Positions 54,311 through 63,525 are shown, counted from the first letter of the stretch. The stretch is 64,000 nt of DNA from Halobacillus sp. A1 (GCF_024189295.1 NZ_JAIZEN010000005.1:1-64000); one strand, 5' to 3'. Notes: generated from the sequence alone by a model not told the origin. Numbers and translations are program-made.

Positions 54311-56125
54311 TTATTCAAAAATAAACCCATCAGATTTTTTAGCTGATAAAACTTTACAGATTTGACTTGTATCAAATTTTTCCTCATGGTCATGATTTAA
54401 AAGGCCGTTAACCTCTTGCTCTACGTCAGATAACTGAGTGTAACAAAAGCCCTGAATAGAATCAGTGTCCATAATGGCTTTCATTAACTTTTCGAAACGT
54501 ATTAATGCATCCTCTTTCGTTTGAGGTCTAGATCCATAACCCCAATCATTTTGATTTAAATCAGGAGCAAAAGCGATTCCCCCAAACTCACTCATTATAA
54601 TGGGTTCTCCACCATATCGATAACCTCGGGCATAATTTTGTTTTCTGCTTGTTTTAGAGGGGCTTCCATTTACGTACTTTTCTTTGTTTTCATAGCTTCT
54701 AGCAAGTTGCTCTGCATTGGAATTGTAATCATGAATTGTAAGAATATCTGTTAACGTGTGTTCCCATCCGTCATTTCCAACGATGAGACGAGAGGAATCC
54801 AGTGCTTTTGTTTGATAATAGAGAGCGTTTATAAAACTCTGCTGATCTTTTCGATGGTAGATTTCATTAACTCCCCATGATTCATTCATTAATGTATATA
54901 CAATAACGGATGGATGATTAATATGCTTGTGGACCATTTCTCTGCTTTCTTGAAGCATGGCATTCATTGATTGATCAGTAAATCGGAAGATGCTCGGCAT
55001 TTCTGCCCACATGACTAGTCCCAGTTGATCGCACAGGTAAATATATCTGCGATCGGCAATAGTTTGATGCCGCCTCACTCCGTTAAAGCCCATGTCTTTG
55101 ACTTTTGTGAGGTCATTTTTCATTTGTTCGTAGTCAGCAGTCATCAATGCGTCTTTATAGTATCCTTGATCGAGAATTAGTTTTTGATAAAAAGTCTCAC
55201 GGTTTAGCAGTATTTTGTCATCAGTAACCTCAATACTGCGCATACCGAAGTAGCTGTCTACCTCGTCCATTACTTCATCCTCACCTCGTAAGACAAAAGA
55301 AATGTCATACAACTGTGGTGAATCCGGACTCCAGTAAAATACCCGAAAGTCAGCTTGATCCGATTCAACATCCACGGTCATCTCAACACGGGTTTGATCT
55401 TTTTTCACTGCGGCTCCTACGGTATTGATCCATTCTCCCTGAAAATAGACATGAGCTTCCACATAAGCTTCTGATTGATGATGGGGGAGCCATGTTTCAA
55501 GTTGAAGAGTAGACTGCTCGATGTTTGGTGTCATTTTTACATGTTTAATATGAAGGGGTGAAACTTCTTCAAGCCACACCGGCTGCCAAATTCCTGTGGT
55601 CCGTGTATACCAGCATAAAAAGTTAGAAGATTTCCAGGATTGTTTTCCTATAGGCTGCTCTACACTATTTCGATCTTCCACTCTTATTACAATCGAATTA
55701 TCCCCGTGTTGAACAGCTGACCCGATTGAGAAGCTAAACGGTGTGTGTCCTCCTGTATGCTCACCAATAAATTGACCATTGACCCAAACTTTGGTGTAAT
55801 AATCAACTGCTTCAAAATGAAGGAGTAAGTCCTTCTCCATAGGTTTATCCCAATAAAAATTTCTTTTGTACCATACAATTTCATGATTCTCATTTAAATG
55901 GATGCCGGACATTTTACTTTGGTAAGCATATGGAACTTGAATGTTTTGAGAAAGTTTTTCCGGAGAGTTAGGCCAACCATTTTGTTCGCCAATATCACGA
56001 TCATCAAACGTGAATTCCCATTCTCCATTTAAGTCGTACCAATAACCTCTTTTAAACTGTGGTCTAGGGTATTCCATTTCTGTGGATTGCTTTTTTACTA
56101 ATCGATATGCAGAGCTCACGACCAT
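54311..56125 (-). CDS. GH2-family glycoside hydrolase
   Basis: A 604-residue cytoplasmic enzyme. Sugar-binding jelly roll (about 20-190, WYKRNFYW, VWVNGQFIGEHTGGHTPF), immunoglobulin-like domain, then a TIM barrel with acid/base Glu415 in MNESWG and nucleophile Glu513 in MSEFGG. Size and spacing resemble beta-glucuronidase and small beta-galactosidases; the substrate cannot be fixed from motifs alone. No signal peptide. The ATG at 56125 follows AAAAGGAG; an open frame extends 14 codons upstream without a ribosome site. Confidence 0.85.
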   Translation of the reverse strand: MVVSSAYRLVKKQSTEMEYPRPQFKRGYWYDLNGEWEFTFDDRDIGEQNGWPNSPEKLSQNIQVPYAYQSKMSGIHLNENHEIVWYKRNFYWDKPMEKDLLLHFEAVDYYTKVWVNGQFIGEHTGGHTPFSFSIGSAVQHGDNSIVIRVEDRNSVEQPIGKQSWKSSNFLCWYTRTTGIWQPVWLEEVSPLHIKHVKMTPNIEQSTLQLETWLPHHQSEAYVEAHVYFQGEWINTVGAAVKKDQTRVEMTVDVESDQADFRVFYWSPDSPQLYDISFVLRGEDEVMDEVDSYFGMRSIEVTDDKILLNRETFYQKLILDQGYYKDALMTADYEQMKNDLTKVKDMGFNGVRRHQTIADRRYIYLCDQLGLVMWAEMPSIFRFTDQSMNAMLQESREMVHKHINHPSVIVYTLMNESWGVNEIYHRKDQQSFINALYYQTKALDSSRLIVGNDGWEHTLTDILTIHDYNSNAEQLARSYENKEKYVNGSPSKTSRKQNYARGYRYGGEPIIMSEFGGIAFAPDLNQNDWGYGSRPQTKEDALIRFEKLMKAIMDTDSIQGFCYTQLSDVEQEVNGLLNHDHEEKFDTSQICKVLSAKKSDGFIFE

Positions 56126-56256
56126 TACTATCGCTCCTTTTCTAATAAAAAAAGTAAGGGCTTTCATTTATTAAGTACTATTATTACATATAAATAAGTT
56201 TCATTACAATAAAAATAGTAATAAAAAATAAATTTCTTTGAAAAGCTACTACAAAA

Positions 56257-56292
56257 TTAAAAGCCCCAGTCGAATGACTAGGGCTTTTAAAT
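56257..56292. terminator. Orphan bidirectional hairpin
   Basis: AAAAGCCC and GGGCTTTT with AGTC/GACT inside, T runs on both strands. No gene ends here now; it may mark the former end of a transcript at the edge of the accessory block. Confidence 0.6.
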
Positions 56293-56419
56293 TATTGTTA
56301 GGGTTATTACTCTCAAGTTATAAACTTCCGTTATATAGAATACATACTATTCTATAATGACCAGTGTCAGGATGATTTTTTCGTTTCATTACTTATGAAA
56401 TAATTACGAGTTCCACTTA

Positions 56420-56510
56420 TATGAGGGGAAGGAGGTAGACGAGATTCCATCGTTAAGACTGAGGAGGAAGCTCATCACTTTCTCCCACAAGAAAGCGAGT
56501 AGCTCTTAAC
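56420..56510 (+). repeat. Dispersed structured repeat, copy G (decayed)
   Basis: Family core recognisable by GAGATTCC, GAGGAAGCTCATCAC and CTCCCACAAGAAAGCGAGTAG, but the arms no longer pair well. It lies just upstream of the spoIIGA promoter. Confidence 0.6.
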
Positions 56511-56613
56511 TCTTTATACGGGAGCAATCCATAACACCTTCAACCTACTCATATAAAAAAGCTCAAAAACCTATCCTCTTTCCGACAAAAATAGCTTCTT
56601 AGCAGCTCATGTT

Positions 56614-56646
56614 TTGACAGACTTTTTAATGGTACACACTTATACT
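56614..56646 (+). promoter_or_regulatory. spoIIG promoter with long spacer
   Basis: TTGACA 56614-56619 and TATACT 56641-56646 are separated by 21 bases, recalling the B. subtilis spoIIG promoter, whose unusually long spacing makes it depend on Spo0A. A one-mismatch 0A box (TGTCGGA, complement of 56580-56586) lies upstream. Confidence 0.55.
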
Positions 56647-56668
56647 GATTAATAAATACAAAAGAGAG

Positions 56669-57586
56669 GTGGGGAGAATTTATCTAGATGCTGTATGGAT
56701 GCTGAATTTGTTGATGGATGGGATGATTCTGTATTTAACCCAAGGGTTGACAAGAGCAAAAACTTCAAACTTTAGAATCTTTGCAGCAGCACTGATAGCT
56801 TCAAGTATTGTTCCCATTACCGTACTGCAGCCCGATTTATGGCTGGCTTCGACTTTAGGCAAAACGTGCTTTTCCATCCTCATAATTTTTGCAGCTTTCT
56901 CTTTTGTATCTTTTCGATCCTTGCTGATCCAATGGCTGACATTTTATTTCGTAACTTTTGCAATTGGAGGAACTTTAGTAGGCATTCATTTTCTCTTCAG
57001 CACCCCTATTGAGGTGAACGGGGGTCAAGTCATAACGTATTCCACAGGTTTCGGTGATCCATTCAGCTGGCTTTTTGTATGTATTGGCTTCCCAGTGTCC
57101 TGGTTATTCACGAAATGGAGAATGGAACAAATTCAAGCCCATCGTCTAAAAACGGAGGATCTTTATCGTGTGAAAGTTGTCTTTAACAACAACTCTATAA
57201 TGTGTACAGGCTTAGTCGATAGCGGCAATCATCTTTTCGATCCTATTAGCAAGAGAATGGTTTTTTTAGCAGACCGTAACTTATGGAGAAATTTTTTACC
57301 TGATGAAACTTTGAATCAGCTCGTTGGTGACGAAATGTTAGACGCTTTAGAGCAGCTGCCTGATCCATTCAAATCTTCAGTTCAGCTTATACCTTTTCAA
57401 GGTGCCGGCAGCAGCGGTCAGCTTATGGTCACCTTTTTAGTGGATTCTATTATTGTGTTTACGGAAGAAGGGGAATTGCGAATTGAGAAACCGTTAGTGG
57501 GTATTCAGGATCATGATCTTACTTTTGATCGGATGTATCAAATATTGATTCACCCGCACGCTTCTTTAAAAGGGATTTCTGCATAG
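56669..57586 (+). CDS. spoIIGA: Sigma-E processing protease SpoIIGA
   Basis: A 305-residue membrane protease that activates pro-sigma-E in the mother cell. Five membrane helices occupy the first 150 residues; the cytoplasmic aspartic protease part carries [12 protein letters not shown] (about 184). The family start IYLD is preceded by GTG GGG AGA. That GTG overlaps the AGAGAGG ribosome site, so either it is used poorly or the ATT at 56678 is the start; the next ATG (56699) would lose conserved residues. Operon with sigE. Confidence 0.88.
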   Translation: MGRIYLDAVWMLNLLMDGMILYLTQGLTRAKTSNFRIFAAALIASSIVPITVLQPDLWLASTLGKTCFSILIIFAAFSFVSFRSLLIQWLTFYFVTFAIGGTLVGIHFLFSTPIEVNGGQVITYSTGFGDPFSWLFVCIGFPVSWLFTKWRMEQIQAHRLKTEDLYRVKVVFNNNSIMCTGLVDSGNHLFDPISKRMVFLADRNLWRNFLPDETLNQLVGDEMLDALEQLPDPFKSSVQLIPFQGAGSSGQLMVTFLVDSIIVFTEEGELRIEKPLVGIQDHDLTFDRMYQILIHPHASLKGISA

Positions 57587-57605
57587 TCGAGGGGGGAAAA
57601 TAGCG

Positions 57606-58322
57606 GTGAAGTTGTCATTTAAGTTGAAGTTTTGGCTTTATAAAATAGCCATTAAATTAGGAATTAAACAAAAAGAAATTTATTACATTGGTGGAAGTGA
57701 AGCTCTGCCCCCGCCATTATCAAGAGAAGAAGAAAAAGACCTCCTGGAGCGGCTGCCTACTGGAGATAAAGCAGCAAGAGCGATGCTCATCGAAAGAAAT
57801 TTACGCCTGGTCGTTTACATTGCTCGTAAGTTCGAAAACACCGGGTTGAACATAGAAGATTTAATAAGCATCGGCACCATCGGATTGATTAAGGCCGTGA
57901 ATACATTTGACCCTGAGAAGAAGATTAAATTAGCTACCTATGCTTCAAGATGTATTGAAAATGAAATACTGATGCATTTAAGGAAAAGTAATAAACTGAA
58001 AACAGAAGTTTCTTTTGACGAACCTTTAAACGTGGACTGGGATGGAAATGAGCTGCTTCTTTCAGATATTCTGGGCACAGAAGAAGATCTCATTACGAAA
58101 GGAATCGAAAAGAAGGTAGACAAAAAGCTTCTCAAGTCAGCATTGGAACAGTTGAATGATCGGGAAAAAGAAATCATGGAGCTCCGCTTCGGCTTAATAG
58201 GAAAAAAAGAAAAAACTCAAAAAGATGTAGCGGACATGTTAGGGATCTCACAGTCTTATATCTCAAGGCTTGAAAAGAAAATAATTCGTCGATTACAAAG
58301 AGAATTTGATAAAATGGTGTAA
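57606..58322 (+). CDS. sigE: Sporulation sigma factor sigma-E (pro form)
   Basis: A 238-residue mother-cell sigma factor. An N-terminal pro-sequence of about 27-29 residues is removed by SpoIIGA. Region 2 includes [16 protein letters not shown] and [15 protein letters not shown]; region 4 ends with [22 protein letters not shown]. The start is GTG after GAGGGGGGA, 20 bases after spoIIGA. Confidence 0.96.
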   Translation: MKLSFKLKFWLYKIAIKLGIKQKEIYYIGGSEALPPPLSREEEKDLLERLPTGDKAARAMLIERNLRLVVYIARKFENTGLNIEDLISIGTIGLIKAVNTFDPEKKIKLATYASRCIENEILMHLRKSNKLKTEVSFDEPLNVDWDGNELLLSDILGTEEDLITKGIEKKVDKKLLKSALEQLNDREKEIMELRFGLIGKKEKTQKDVADMLGISQSYISRLEKKIIRRLQREFDKMV

Positions 58323-58341
58323 AATTTTAATGACAATTTAT

Positions 58342-58369
58342 GCATAATTTTACCTTCCAAGGAGATACT
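58342..58369 (+). promoter_or_regulatory. Sigma-F type promoter of sigG
   Basis: GCATA 58342-58346, 14 bases, GGAGATACT 58361-58369, matching the sigma-F pattern GGNNANANT. It starts 59 bases before the sigG start codon and fits known sigma-F control of sigG. Confidence 0.65.
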
Positions 58370-58404
58370 GAAAATGGATTAAAGCTTCTTGGGAGGGTCT
58401 TACG

Positions 58405-59184
58405 TTGACACGACATAAAGTAGAAATATGCGGTGTAGATACATCAAAGCTTCCTGTACTTAAAAATAAGGAAATGAGGACCCTATTTGAGCAACTGCAA
58501 TCAGGGGATCGAGAAGCAAGAGAGGTCTTAGTCAATGGAAACCTCAGGCTCGTTCTTTCTGTGATACAGCGATTTAATAATCGCGGAGAATACGGAGACG
58601 ACTTGTTCCAGGTCGGCTGTATCGGTTTAATGAAATCGATTGATAATTTTGATTTAAGTCATAATGTTAAATTTTCAACTTATGCCGTACCTATGATCAT
58701 CGGAGAAATAAGACGGTATCTAAGAGACAATAATCCCATACGGGTCTCAAGATCGCTTAGAGATACAGCTTACAAAGCTTTACAAATGCGCGAGAAAATG
58801 ATCAGTGAAACATCCAAGGACCCAGCACCTCATGAGATAGCTGACAAAATGGGGATCCCCCATGAAGACGTGGTTTTCGCTATGGATGCCATACAAGATC
58901 CAGTGTCATTATTTGAGCCTATATATAATGATGGAGGCGATCCTATATTCGTGGTCGATCAGTTGAAGGATGATCGTGAGAAAGATTCGAATTGGCTGGA
59001 TGAACTTTCTTTGCGTGAAGGAATGAAAAAATTAAATGAACGCGAGAAAATGATTCTGACAAAACGATTTTTTCAAGGGAAAACCCAAATGGAAGTCGCT
59101 GAAGAAATCGGAATTTCTCAAGCACAGGTCTCCCGGTTAGAAAAAGCAGCTATTAAAGAAATGAATTCATCTATGTTCCAATAA
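58405..59184 (+). CDS. sigG: Forespore sigma factor sigma-G
   Basis: A 259-residue late forespore sigma factor. Starts MTRHKVEICGVDTSKLPVLK as in B. subtilis; region 2 NLRLVLSVIQRFNNRGE and FDLSHNVKFSTYAVPMI, region 3 around DNNPIRVSRSLRDTAYKAL, and region 4 QMEVAEEIGISQAQVSRLEK. The start is TTG at 58405 after GGGAGGG, a weak start that may limit synthesis. Confidence 0.96.
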   Translation: MTRHKVEICGVDTSKLPVLKNKEMRTLFEQLQSGDREAREVLVNGNLRLVLSVIQRFNNRGEYGDDLFQVGCIGLMKSIDNFDLSHNVKFSTYAVPMIIGEIRRYLRDNNPIRVSRSLRDTAYKALQMREKMISETSKDPAPHEIADKMGIPHEDVVFAMDAIQDPVSLFEPIYNDGGDPIFVVDQLKDDREKDSNWLDELSLREGMKKLNEREKMILTKRFFQGKTQMEVAEEIGISQAQVSRLEKAAIKEMNSSMFQ

Positions 59185-59188
59185 TATG

Positions 59189-59223
59189 AAAAAACATCAC
59201 TGACTATTCAGTGGTGTTTTTTT
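59189..59223 (+). terminator. Terminator after sigG
   Basis: CATCACTGA pairs with TCAGTGGTG, flanked by A and T runs. Confidence 0.85.
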
Positions 59224-59281
59224 GTGTTTAGAAATGGTCGTCAATCTTGTGCATATACATATAAGGAGGAGGGATCTTTCA

Positions 59282-59548
59282 ATGAAAATTTCTGAGCTTC
59301 AAGTGAAGGATGTCATTGCAATGGAAACGGGAGAAAGGTTAGGATATATAACTGATTTAGATATAGACAGTCAGCGTGGTCAGCTTAAAGGGCTAGTATT
59401 GACATTGAAAGGCAAGGCAATGGGTCTTTTTGGAAAAGATGAGGAAATGGTGATCCCATGGAACCAGATCGTGAATATCGGAGCCGACGTCATACTAGTC
59501 AAAAAAACAGGGTTTAGTAGTAAAAGTGAGGACCAAAAGTTCGAATAA
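59282..59548 (+). CDS. ylmC: PRC-barrel protein YlmC/YmxH
   Basis: An 88-residue PRC-barrel protein, MKISELQVKDVIAMETGERL start and MVIPWNQIVNIGADVILVK near the end. The YlmC/YmxH family is found in spore formers and is linked to sporulation without a known activity. The ATG at 59282 follows AAGGAGGAGG; the frame is open upstream through the sigG terminator. Confidence 0.85.
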   Translation: MKISELQVKDVIAMETGERLGYITDLDIDSQRGQLKGLVLTLKGKAMGLFGKDEEMVIPWNQIVNIGADVILVKKTGFSSKSEDQKFE

Positions 59549-59611
59549 CAGGATTAGGTTAGGAAAAAAGGTGAATAATGTGGTAAAATGAAGGGAAATT
59601 GAGGTGTTATT

Positions 59612-60409
59612 ATGACCGAACCCTTCCAACGTAAGTCAAAAAAATACTATACCTGTGTCGAGGCTAATCAAGTCATTGCGGGAATATCAAGCAGGGAAGA
59701 CGGATACAGCGAAGTTCCGTTTTCATCATTGAATATGGGACTTCATGTATCAGACAATGAGAAAAGTGTGATTCAAAATAGAAAAGCTTTAGCAGAAGAA
59801 CTTTCTATTCCTTTAGAGAACTGGGTTATGGGTGAACAGGTTCACGGAACTAGTGTTGCCGTCATCACACCAGAAGATAAGGGGAAGGGGGCCTTTTCTC
59901 AAGGCTCAGCAATCACTGGTACAGACGGAATGATTACGAACCATAAAGATATTTTATTAACGGCTTTTTATGCTGACTGCGTCCCTTTATTATTCGTGGA
60001 ACCAGATAGCGGATGGATTGGTATAGCGCACGCAGGATGGAAAGGCAGCGTTCATGAGATAGCCAGGCATATGGTGGAAAAATTATCTGAACAGGGTATC
60101 GCACCCACACAAATTCATTTAACGATTGGTCCAAGCATTAGCCAAAAGAATTATGAAGTTGACGACCACGTAATGAGTCATGTGAAAGACGAGTTGAAAT
60201 CCAAGGTCTCTGAACAAATTTCTAAAAATAAGTTTAAACTCGACTTAAAAGAGCTAAACAGACAAATAGCGATCAATGCTGGTATCTTAAATGAAAATAT
60301 AAGACTCACAAATTACTGTACGTACGAAGATCAAGCATCATTTTTCTCCCATCGACGTGACCATGGGCAAACGGGTAGAATGCTTGCTTTTATTGGTCGT
60401 AAAAGTTGA
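59612..60409 (+). CDS. ylmD: Laccase-domain protein YlmD (PgeF family)
   Basis: A 265-residue protein of the multicopper polyphenol oxidase (YfiH/PgeF) family. The metal ligands are in the MGEQVHGTSV, FYADCVPLLFV and GIAHAGWKGSV blocks; YCTYEDQASFFSHRRD follows. E. coli PgeF removes misincorporated serine from peptidoglycan precursors; other members have purine nucleoside or phenol oxidising activity, so the real reaction here is open. First gene of the ylmDEFGH run. Confidence 0.88.
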   Translation: MTEPFQRKSKKYYTCVEANQVIAGISSREDGYSEVPFSSLNMGLHVSDNEKSVIQNRKALAEELSIPLENWVMGEQVHGTSVAVITPEDKGKGAFSQGSAITGTDGMITNHKDILLTAFYADCVPLLFVEPDSGWIGIAHAGWKGSVHEIARHMVEKLSEQGIAPTQIHLTIGPSISQKNYEVDDHVMSHVKDELKSKVSEQISKNKFKLDLKELNRQIAINAGILNENIRLTNYCTYEDQASFFSHRRDHGQTGRMLAFIGRKS

Positions 60410-60424
60410 GTAAGGAGGTTACAT

Positions 60425-61093
60425 ATGAGTGTTTCAAGTCAACTATCCAGAATAAAGGAAACCATAAATGAAGCTTGCGAAGAATGCGGCAGAGACGCTG
60501 AAAACATTACGATTATAGGTGTGACCAAATATGTTTCCATCGATCGTGCAAAAGAGACTCTCGCCGCCGGGGTTACAAATCTTGGTGAAAATCGAAAAGA
60601 AGAGTTCCTTGAAAAATATGAAGCGATAGGTAAGGAAGCTATTTGGCATTTCATCGGGTCCTTGCAGTCCAGAAAAGTGAGGGATGTAATCAATGAAGTA
60701 GATTACATCCATTCATTGGACAGGAAGTCACTGGCTAAAGAAATAAATAAACGTGCTGACCGTATTGTTCCCTGCTTTGTACAGGTGAATATAAGCGGAG
60801 AGGAATCCAAACACGGTCTTGCCCCGGACGAGGTTGAAAAATTCATTGAGTCCATGGCAAACTATGAAAATATTAAGGTGGTAGGCCTTATGACCATGGC
60901 GCCTCATGAGGATCAGGAAGAAGCACTTAGAGCGGTATTCAGAAAGCTTAGAGCTTTACGGGATATCATCAGAGATAAACAAGAACCCCATGCACCTTGT
61001 GAATGGCTGTCTATGGGGATGAGCAATGACTATCGGCTGGCGATTGAAGAAGGTGCGACTCACATCAGAGTAGGCTCAAGTCTAGTGGGTTAA
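60425..61093 (+). CDS. ylmE: PLP-binding protein YlmE (YggS family)
   Basis: A 222-residue single-domain alanine racemase-like TIM barrel that binds pyridoxal phosphate and keeps PLP homeostasis. Lys in IIGVTKYVSIDRAKE (about 37) forms the Schiff base; GENRKEEFLEKYE and SMGMSNDYRLAIEEGATHIR are the family hallmarks. AAGGAGG precedes the ATG. Confidence 0.94.
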   Translation: MSVSSQLSRIKETINEACEECGRDAENITIIGVTKYVSIDRAKETLAAGVTNLGENRKEEFLEKYEAIGKEAIWHFIGSLQSRKVRDVINEVDYIHSLDRKSLAKEINKRADRIVPCFVQVNISGEESKHGLAPDEVEKFIESMANYENIKVVGLMTMAPHEDQEEALRAVFRKLRALRDIIRDKQEPHAPCEWLSMGMSNDYRLAIEEGATHIRVGSSLVG

Positions 61094-61118
61094 AAAATAG
61101 GAAAATGAGGTGAGTGGA

Positions 61119-61577
61119 ATGAGTATGAAAAATAAATTTAAATCGTTTTTTACTTTGGAAGATGAATATGAATATATGGATGAAGATACAATGGATGATA
61201 AGCAGGAAGAAACCACTCCTCCAGCTTATAGAAACAAACAGCAGCAGCCATCTGAGCATCAAAATGTTGTGAGCTTAAAGAGTGCGAAGAACTCCTCAAA
61301 AATGGTTCTTAGTGAACCGAAGAATTACAATGAAGCTCAGGAAATCGCCGATCAGCTAGTGAATCGCAAAGCGGTAGTCATCAATTTACAGCGTGTTGAT
61401 CATCAGCAGGCAAAGAGAATTGTGGATTTTTTAAGTGGAACCGTTTATGCTATAGGTGGTGATATTCAAAAGCTGGGTTCTCAAACATTCTTATGTACAC
61501 CAGAGAACGTTGAAATTTCAGGATCTATTTCTGAAATGCTGATGAATGAAGAAGAAGATATAAACAGAAGGTGGTAA
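61119..61577 (+). CDS. sepF: Cell division protein SepF
   Basis: A 152-residue FtsZ-binding protein that forms rings, bundles FtsZ filaments and binds membrane. An N-terminal amphipathic helix ([15 protein letters not shown]) is followed by an acidic, Gln-rich linker and the SepF core (about 65-150, [37 protein letters not shown]). The ATG at 61119 follows GAGGTGAG; a GTG three codons earlier lies in that ribosome site. Confidence 0.93.
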   Translation: MSMKNKFKSFFTLEDEYEYMDEDTMDDKQEETTPPAYRNKQQQPSEHQNVVSLKSAKNSSKMVLSEPKNYNEAQEIADQLVNRKAVVINLQRVDHQQAKRIVDFLSGTVYAIGGDIQKLGSQTFLCTPENVEISGSISEMLMNEEEDINRRW

Positions 61578-61580
61578 CTG

Positions 61581-61850
61581 ATGGGGTTTTTGTTTCAGAT
61601 TTTATTTACGGCACTTAATATTTACAGTTGGATACTAATCATTTACATTTTACTTTCATGGTTTCCGGGCGCTAAAGAATCAAGTTTCGGTGAAGTTTTA
61701 TCTAGACTGGCTGAGCCATTTTTAGAGCCTTTCCGCAAAATTATCCCCCCGCTTGGCATGATAGATATTTCACCTATCGTCGCCATTTTGGTTTTACGTT
61801 TTGCGGCCTCAGGATTGCAGGAGCTCTATCGTATAATCATTACATTATAA
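61581..61850 (+). CDS. ylmG: YggT-family membrane protein YlmG
   Basis: An 89-residue protein with two membrane helices (about 3-25 and 63-85) and the conserved loop LSWFPGAKESSFGEVLSRLAEPFLEPFR. YggT proteins accompany sepF in Gram-positives and cyanobacteria and influence cell or plastid division; the mechanism is unknown. It starts 3 bases after sepF. Confidence 0.9.
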   Translation: MGFLFQILFTALNIYSWILIIYILLSWFPGAKESSFGEVLSRLAEPFLEPFRKIIPPLGMIDISPIVAILVLRFAASGLQELYRIIITL

Positions 61851-61855
61851 GACCG

Positions 61856-61898
61856 AAGAACAGATCAGAAGCAGCAAGCGTCTTGTCTGTTCTTTTTT
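61856..61898 (+). terminator. Terminator between ylmG and ylmH
   Basis: AAGAACAGA 61856-61864 pairs with TCTGTTCTT 61886-61894, followed by a T run. The 226 bases after it up to ylmH contain no supported gene. Confidence 0.75.
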
Positions 61899-62124
61899 AT
61901 CTGGAACTAATAATAGTAAAATGTCCGTTTCGTTCCTAACCAGGAAATGGCAAATGATATGAGGCAAGGTCTCGAGAGGTTCAGCTTAGGGAATGCTGCC
62001 GTTTTTCCAATAGTAAGCGAGTTATTTCCAGGCCCCAAATTCTCACGGAAAAGCTGCGAAACGATCTCCAAAAAGAGAGATTTTATGAAACAGGAAGAAG
62101 TTATGCATGTATATTGGAGGAAGA

Positions 62125-62901
62125 ATGATGGAGATTTATCAGCATTTCAGAGAGGAAGAACGTCCTTTTATCGATCAGGTTCTTTCCATGCAGGAAGAAG
62201 TGAACATGCGGTACGAAAGGAAAGAAACGGATTTTCTGGATCCTCGGGAGATATTTATTTTTACGAGCTTAATGGGAGCACAGCCAGATCTCATATGGGA
62301 TACTTTCGGCGGCTCTGAGAAGTCTGAGAGAAAGCGCGCCATTCTGGCTCCTGAGTATGAGGAAATCGGCCAGCAGGACTTTTCTCTAACCTTATTGCAA
62401 GCTTCTTACCCTGATAAATTCATCACCCTGGAACATAGGGATGTTCTGGGGGCATTCATGTCATTAGGGATTAAACGTGAAAAGCTCGGTGATCTTGTTG
62501 TTCAAGATGGAACTATTCAAATCATTGTAGCCGAAGAAATCAGTGATTACATAAGAATGAATTTTACTAGTGTTAGGAAGGCTAACGTCCAATTCGAAGA
62601 GAAGTCGTTAACTCATTTAATTGCAAGTAATGAAACTTGGAAAGTGAATGAAACGACTTTATCTTCTTTAAGGCTTGATGTCCTCGTAAAAGAAATTTAC
62701 GGATTCTCAAGGAAAAAGGCAGGAATGCACATTGACGCGGGCCATGTTAAAGTGAATTTCAGAACGATAGAGAATCCTTCTTTTCAACTGCAGGAAGGAG
62801 ACTTATTATCCTTGAGAGGAAAGGGTCGAAGCCGCTTGATGGAAATCCGCGGTATGACAAAAAAAGAAAAATTCAGAGTGACGATTTCGAAGCTTAATTA
62901 A
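62125..62901 (+). CDS. ylmH: S4-domain RNA-binding protein YlmH
   Basis: A 258-residue protein. The N-terminal two thirds form the YlmH-specific RNA-binding part; the C-terminal S4 domain (about 178-245) shows LSSLRLDVLVKEIYGFSRKK and HVKVNFRTIENPSFQLQEGD. In B. subtilis YlmH binds the obstructed 50S subunit and can act like RqcP in alanine-tail synthesis during ribosome rescue. TTGGAGGAAG precedes two adjacent ATGs (62125 and 62128). Confidence 0.9.
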   Translation: MMEIYQHFREEERPFIDQVLSMQEEVNMRYERKETDFLDPREIFIFTSLMGAQPDLIWDTFGGSEKSERKRAILAPEYEEIGQQDFSLTLLQASYPDKFITLEHRDVLGAFMSLGIKREKLGDLVVQDGTIQIIVAEEISDYIRMNFTSVRKANVQFEEKSLTHLIASNETWKVNETTLSSLRLDVLVKEIYGFSRKKAGMHIDAGHVKVNFRTIENPSFQLQEGDLLSLRGKGRSRLMEIRGMTKKEKFRVTISKLN

Positions 62902-62979
62902 CGATCGGCAGGATTAGCTCACTATTTGTCGAAACTAGTAATATTGGAATTTTAAATAATGATCAGGGAGGTGGACGGT

Positions 62980-63525
62980 GTGCCTTTAACACCATTGGAT
63001 ATCCACAATAAAGAATTTACTCGCGGTTTTAGAGGGTATGATGAAGACGAAGTAAACGAATTTCTTGAACAGGTAATTAAAGACTATGAAATTGTGATTC
63101 GTAAAAAGAAAGAATTAGAACGTGAGGTCGAGCACTTAAATGAACGCGTCGGTCACTTCAACAACATTGAAACGACATTGAATAAGTCTATACTTGTTGC
63201 TCAAGAAACAGCTGAAGGAGTGAAGACGAGTGCTGACAAAGAAGCAGACTTGATTGTGAAGGAAGCCGAAAAAAACGCTGACCGCATAATCAATGAAGCT
63301 TTGGAAACGTCCCGCCGGCTTTCCTCGGAAGTTGAAGAAATGAAAAAGCAGGCGAAAGTATTCAAAATGAGATTAAGAATGCTCGTCCAAGCTCAAGTGG
63401 ATATGATCGACAATGATGACTGGGATCATTTACTCGATACCCAGTTCCCCCATGGCGAAAGTCCAGCAGAGGAAAAACAAACTGAAAAAAATGCAGAAAA
63501 GGACTATGTAGAAAATAAGCCTTGA
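62980..63525 (+). CDS. divIVA: Cell pole and septum protein DivIVA
   Basis: A 181-residue coiled-coil protein recognising negative membrane curvature, guiding MinJ/MinD and chromosome anchoring in sporulation. Starts MPLTPLDIHNKEF with FTRGFRGYDEDEVNEFLEQV, the membrane-binding domain (1-60), then a long coil (about 65-160) and an acidic tail. The start GTG at 62980 follows GGGAGGTGG. The stop codon overlaps the next promoter. Confidence 0.95.
   Translation: MPLTPLDIHNKEFTRGFRGYDEDEVNEFLEQVIKDYEIVIRKKKELEREVEHLNERVGHFNNIETTLNKSILVAQETAEGVKTSADKEADLIVKEAEKNADRIINEALETSRRLSSEVEEMKKQAKVFKMRLRMLVQAQVDMIDNDDWDHLLDTQFPHGESPAEEKQTEKNAEKDYVENKP

Noticed and set aside
61947-62318. 123-codon frame overlapping the ylmH start
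   Set aside because: Its second half is an alternative frame of ylmH; the first half has no ribosome site or recognisable sequence.
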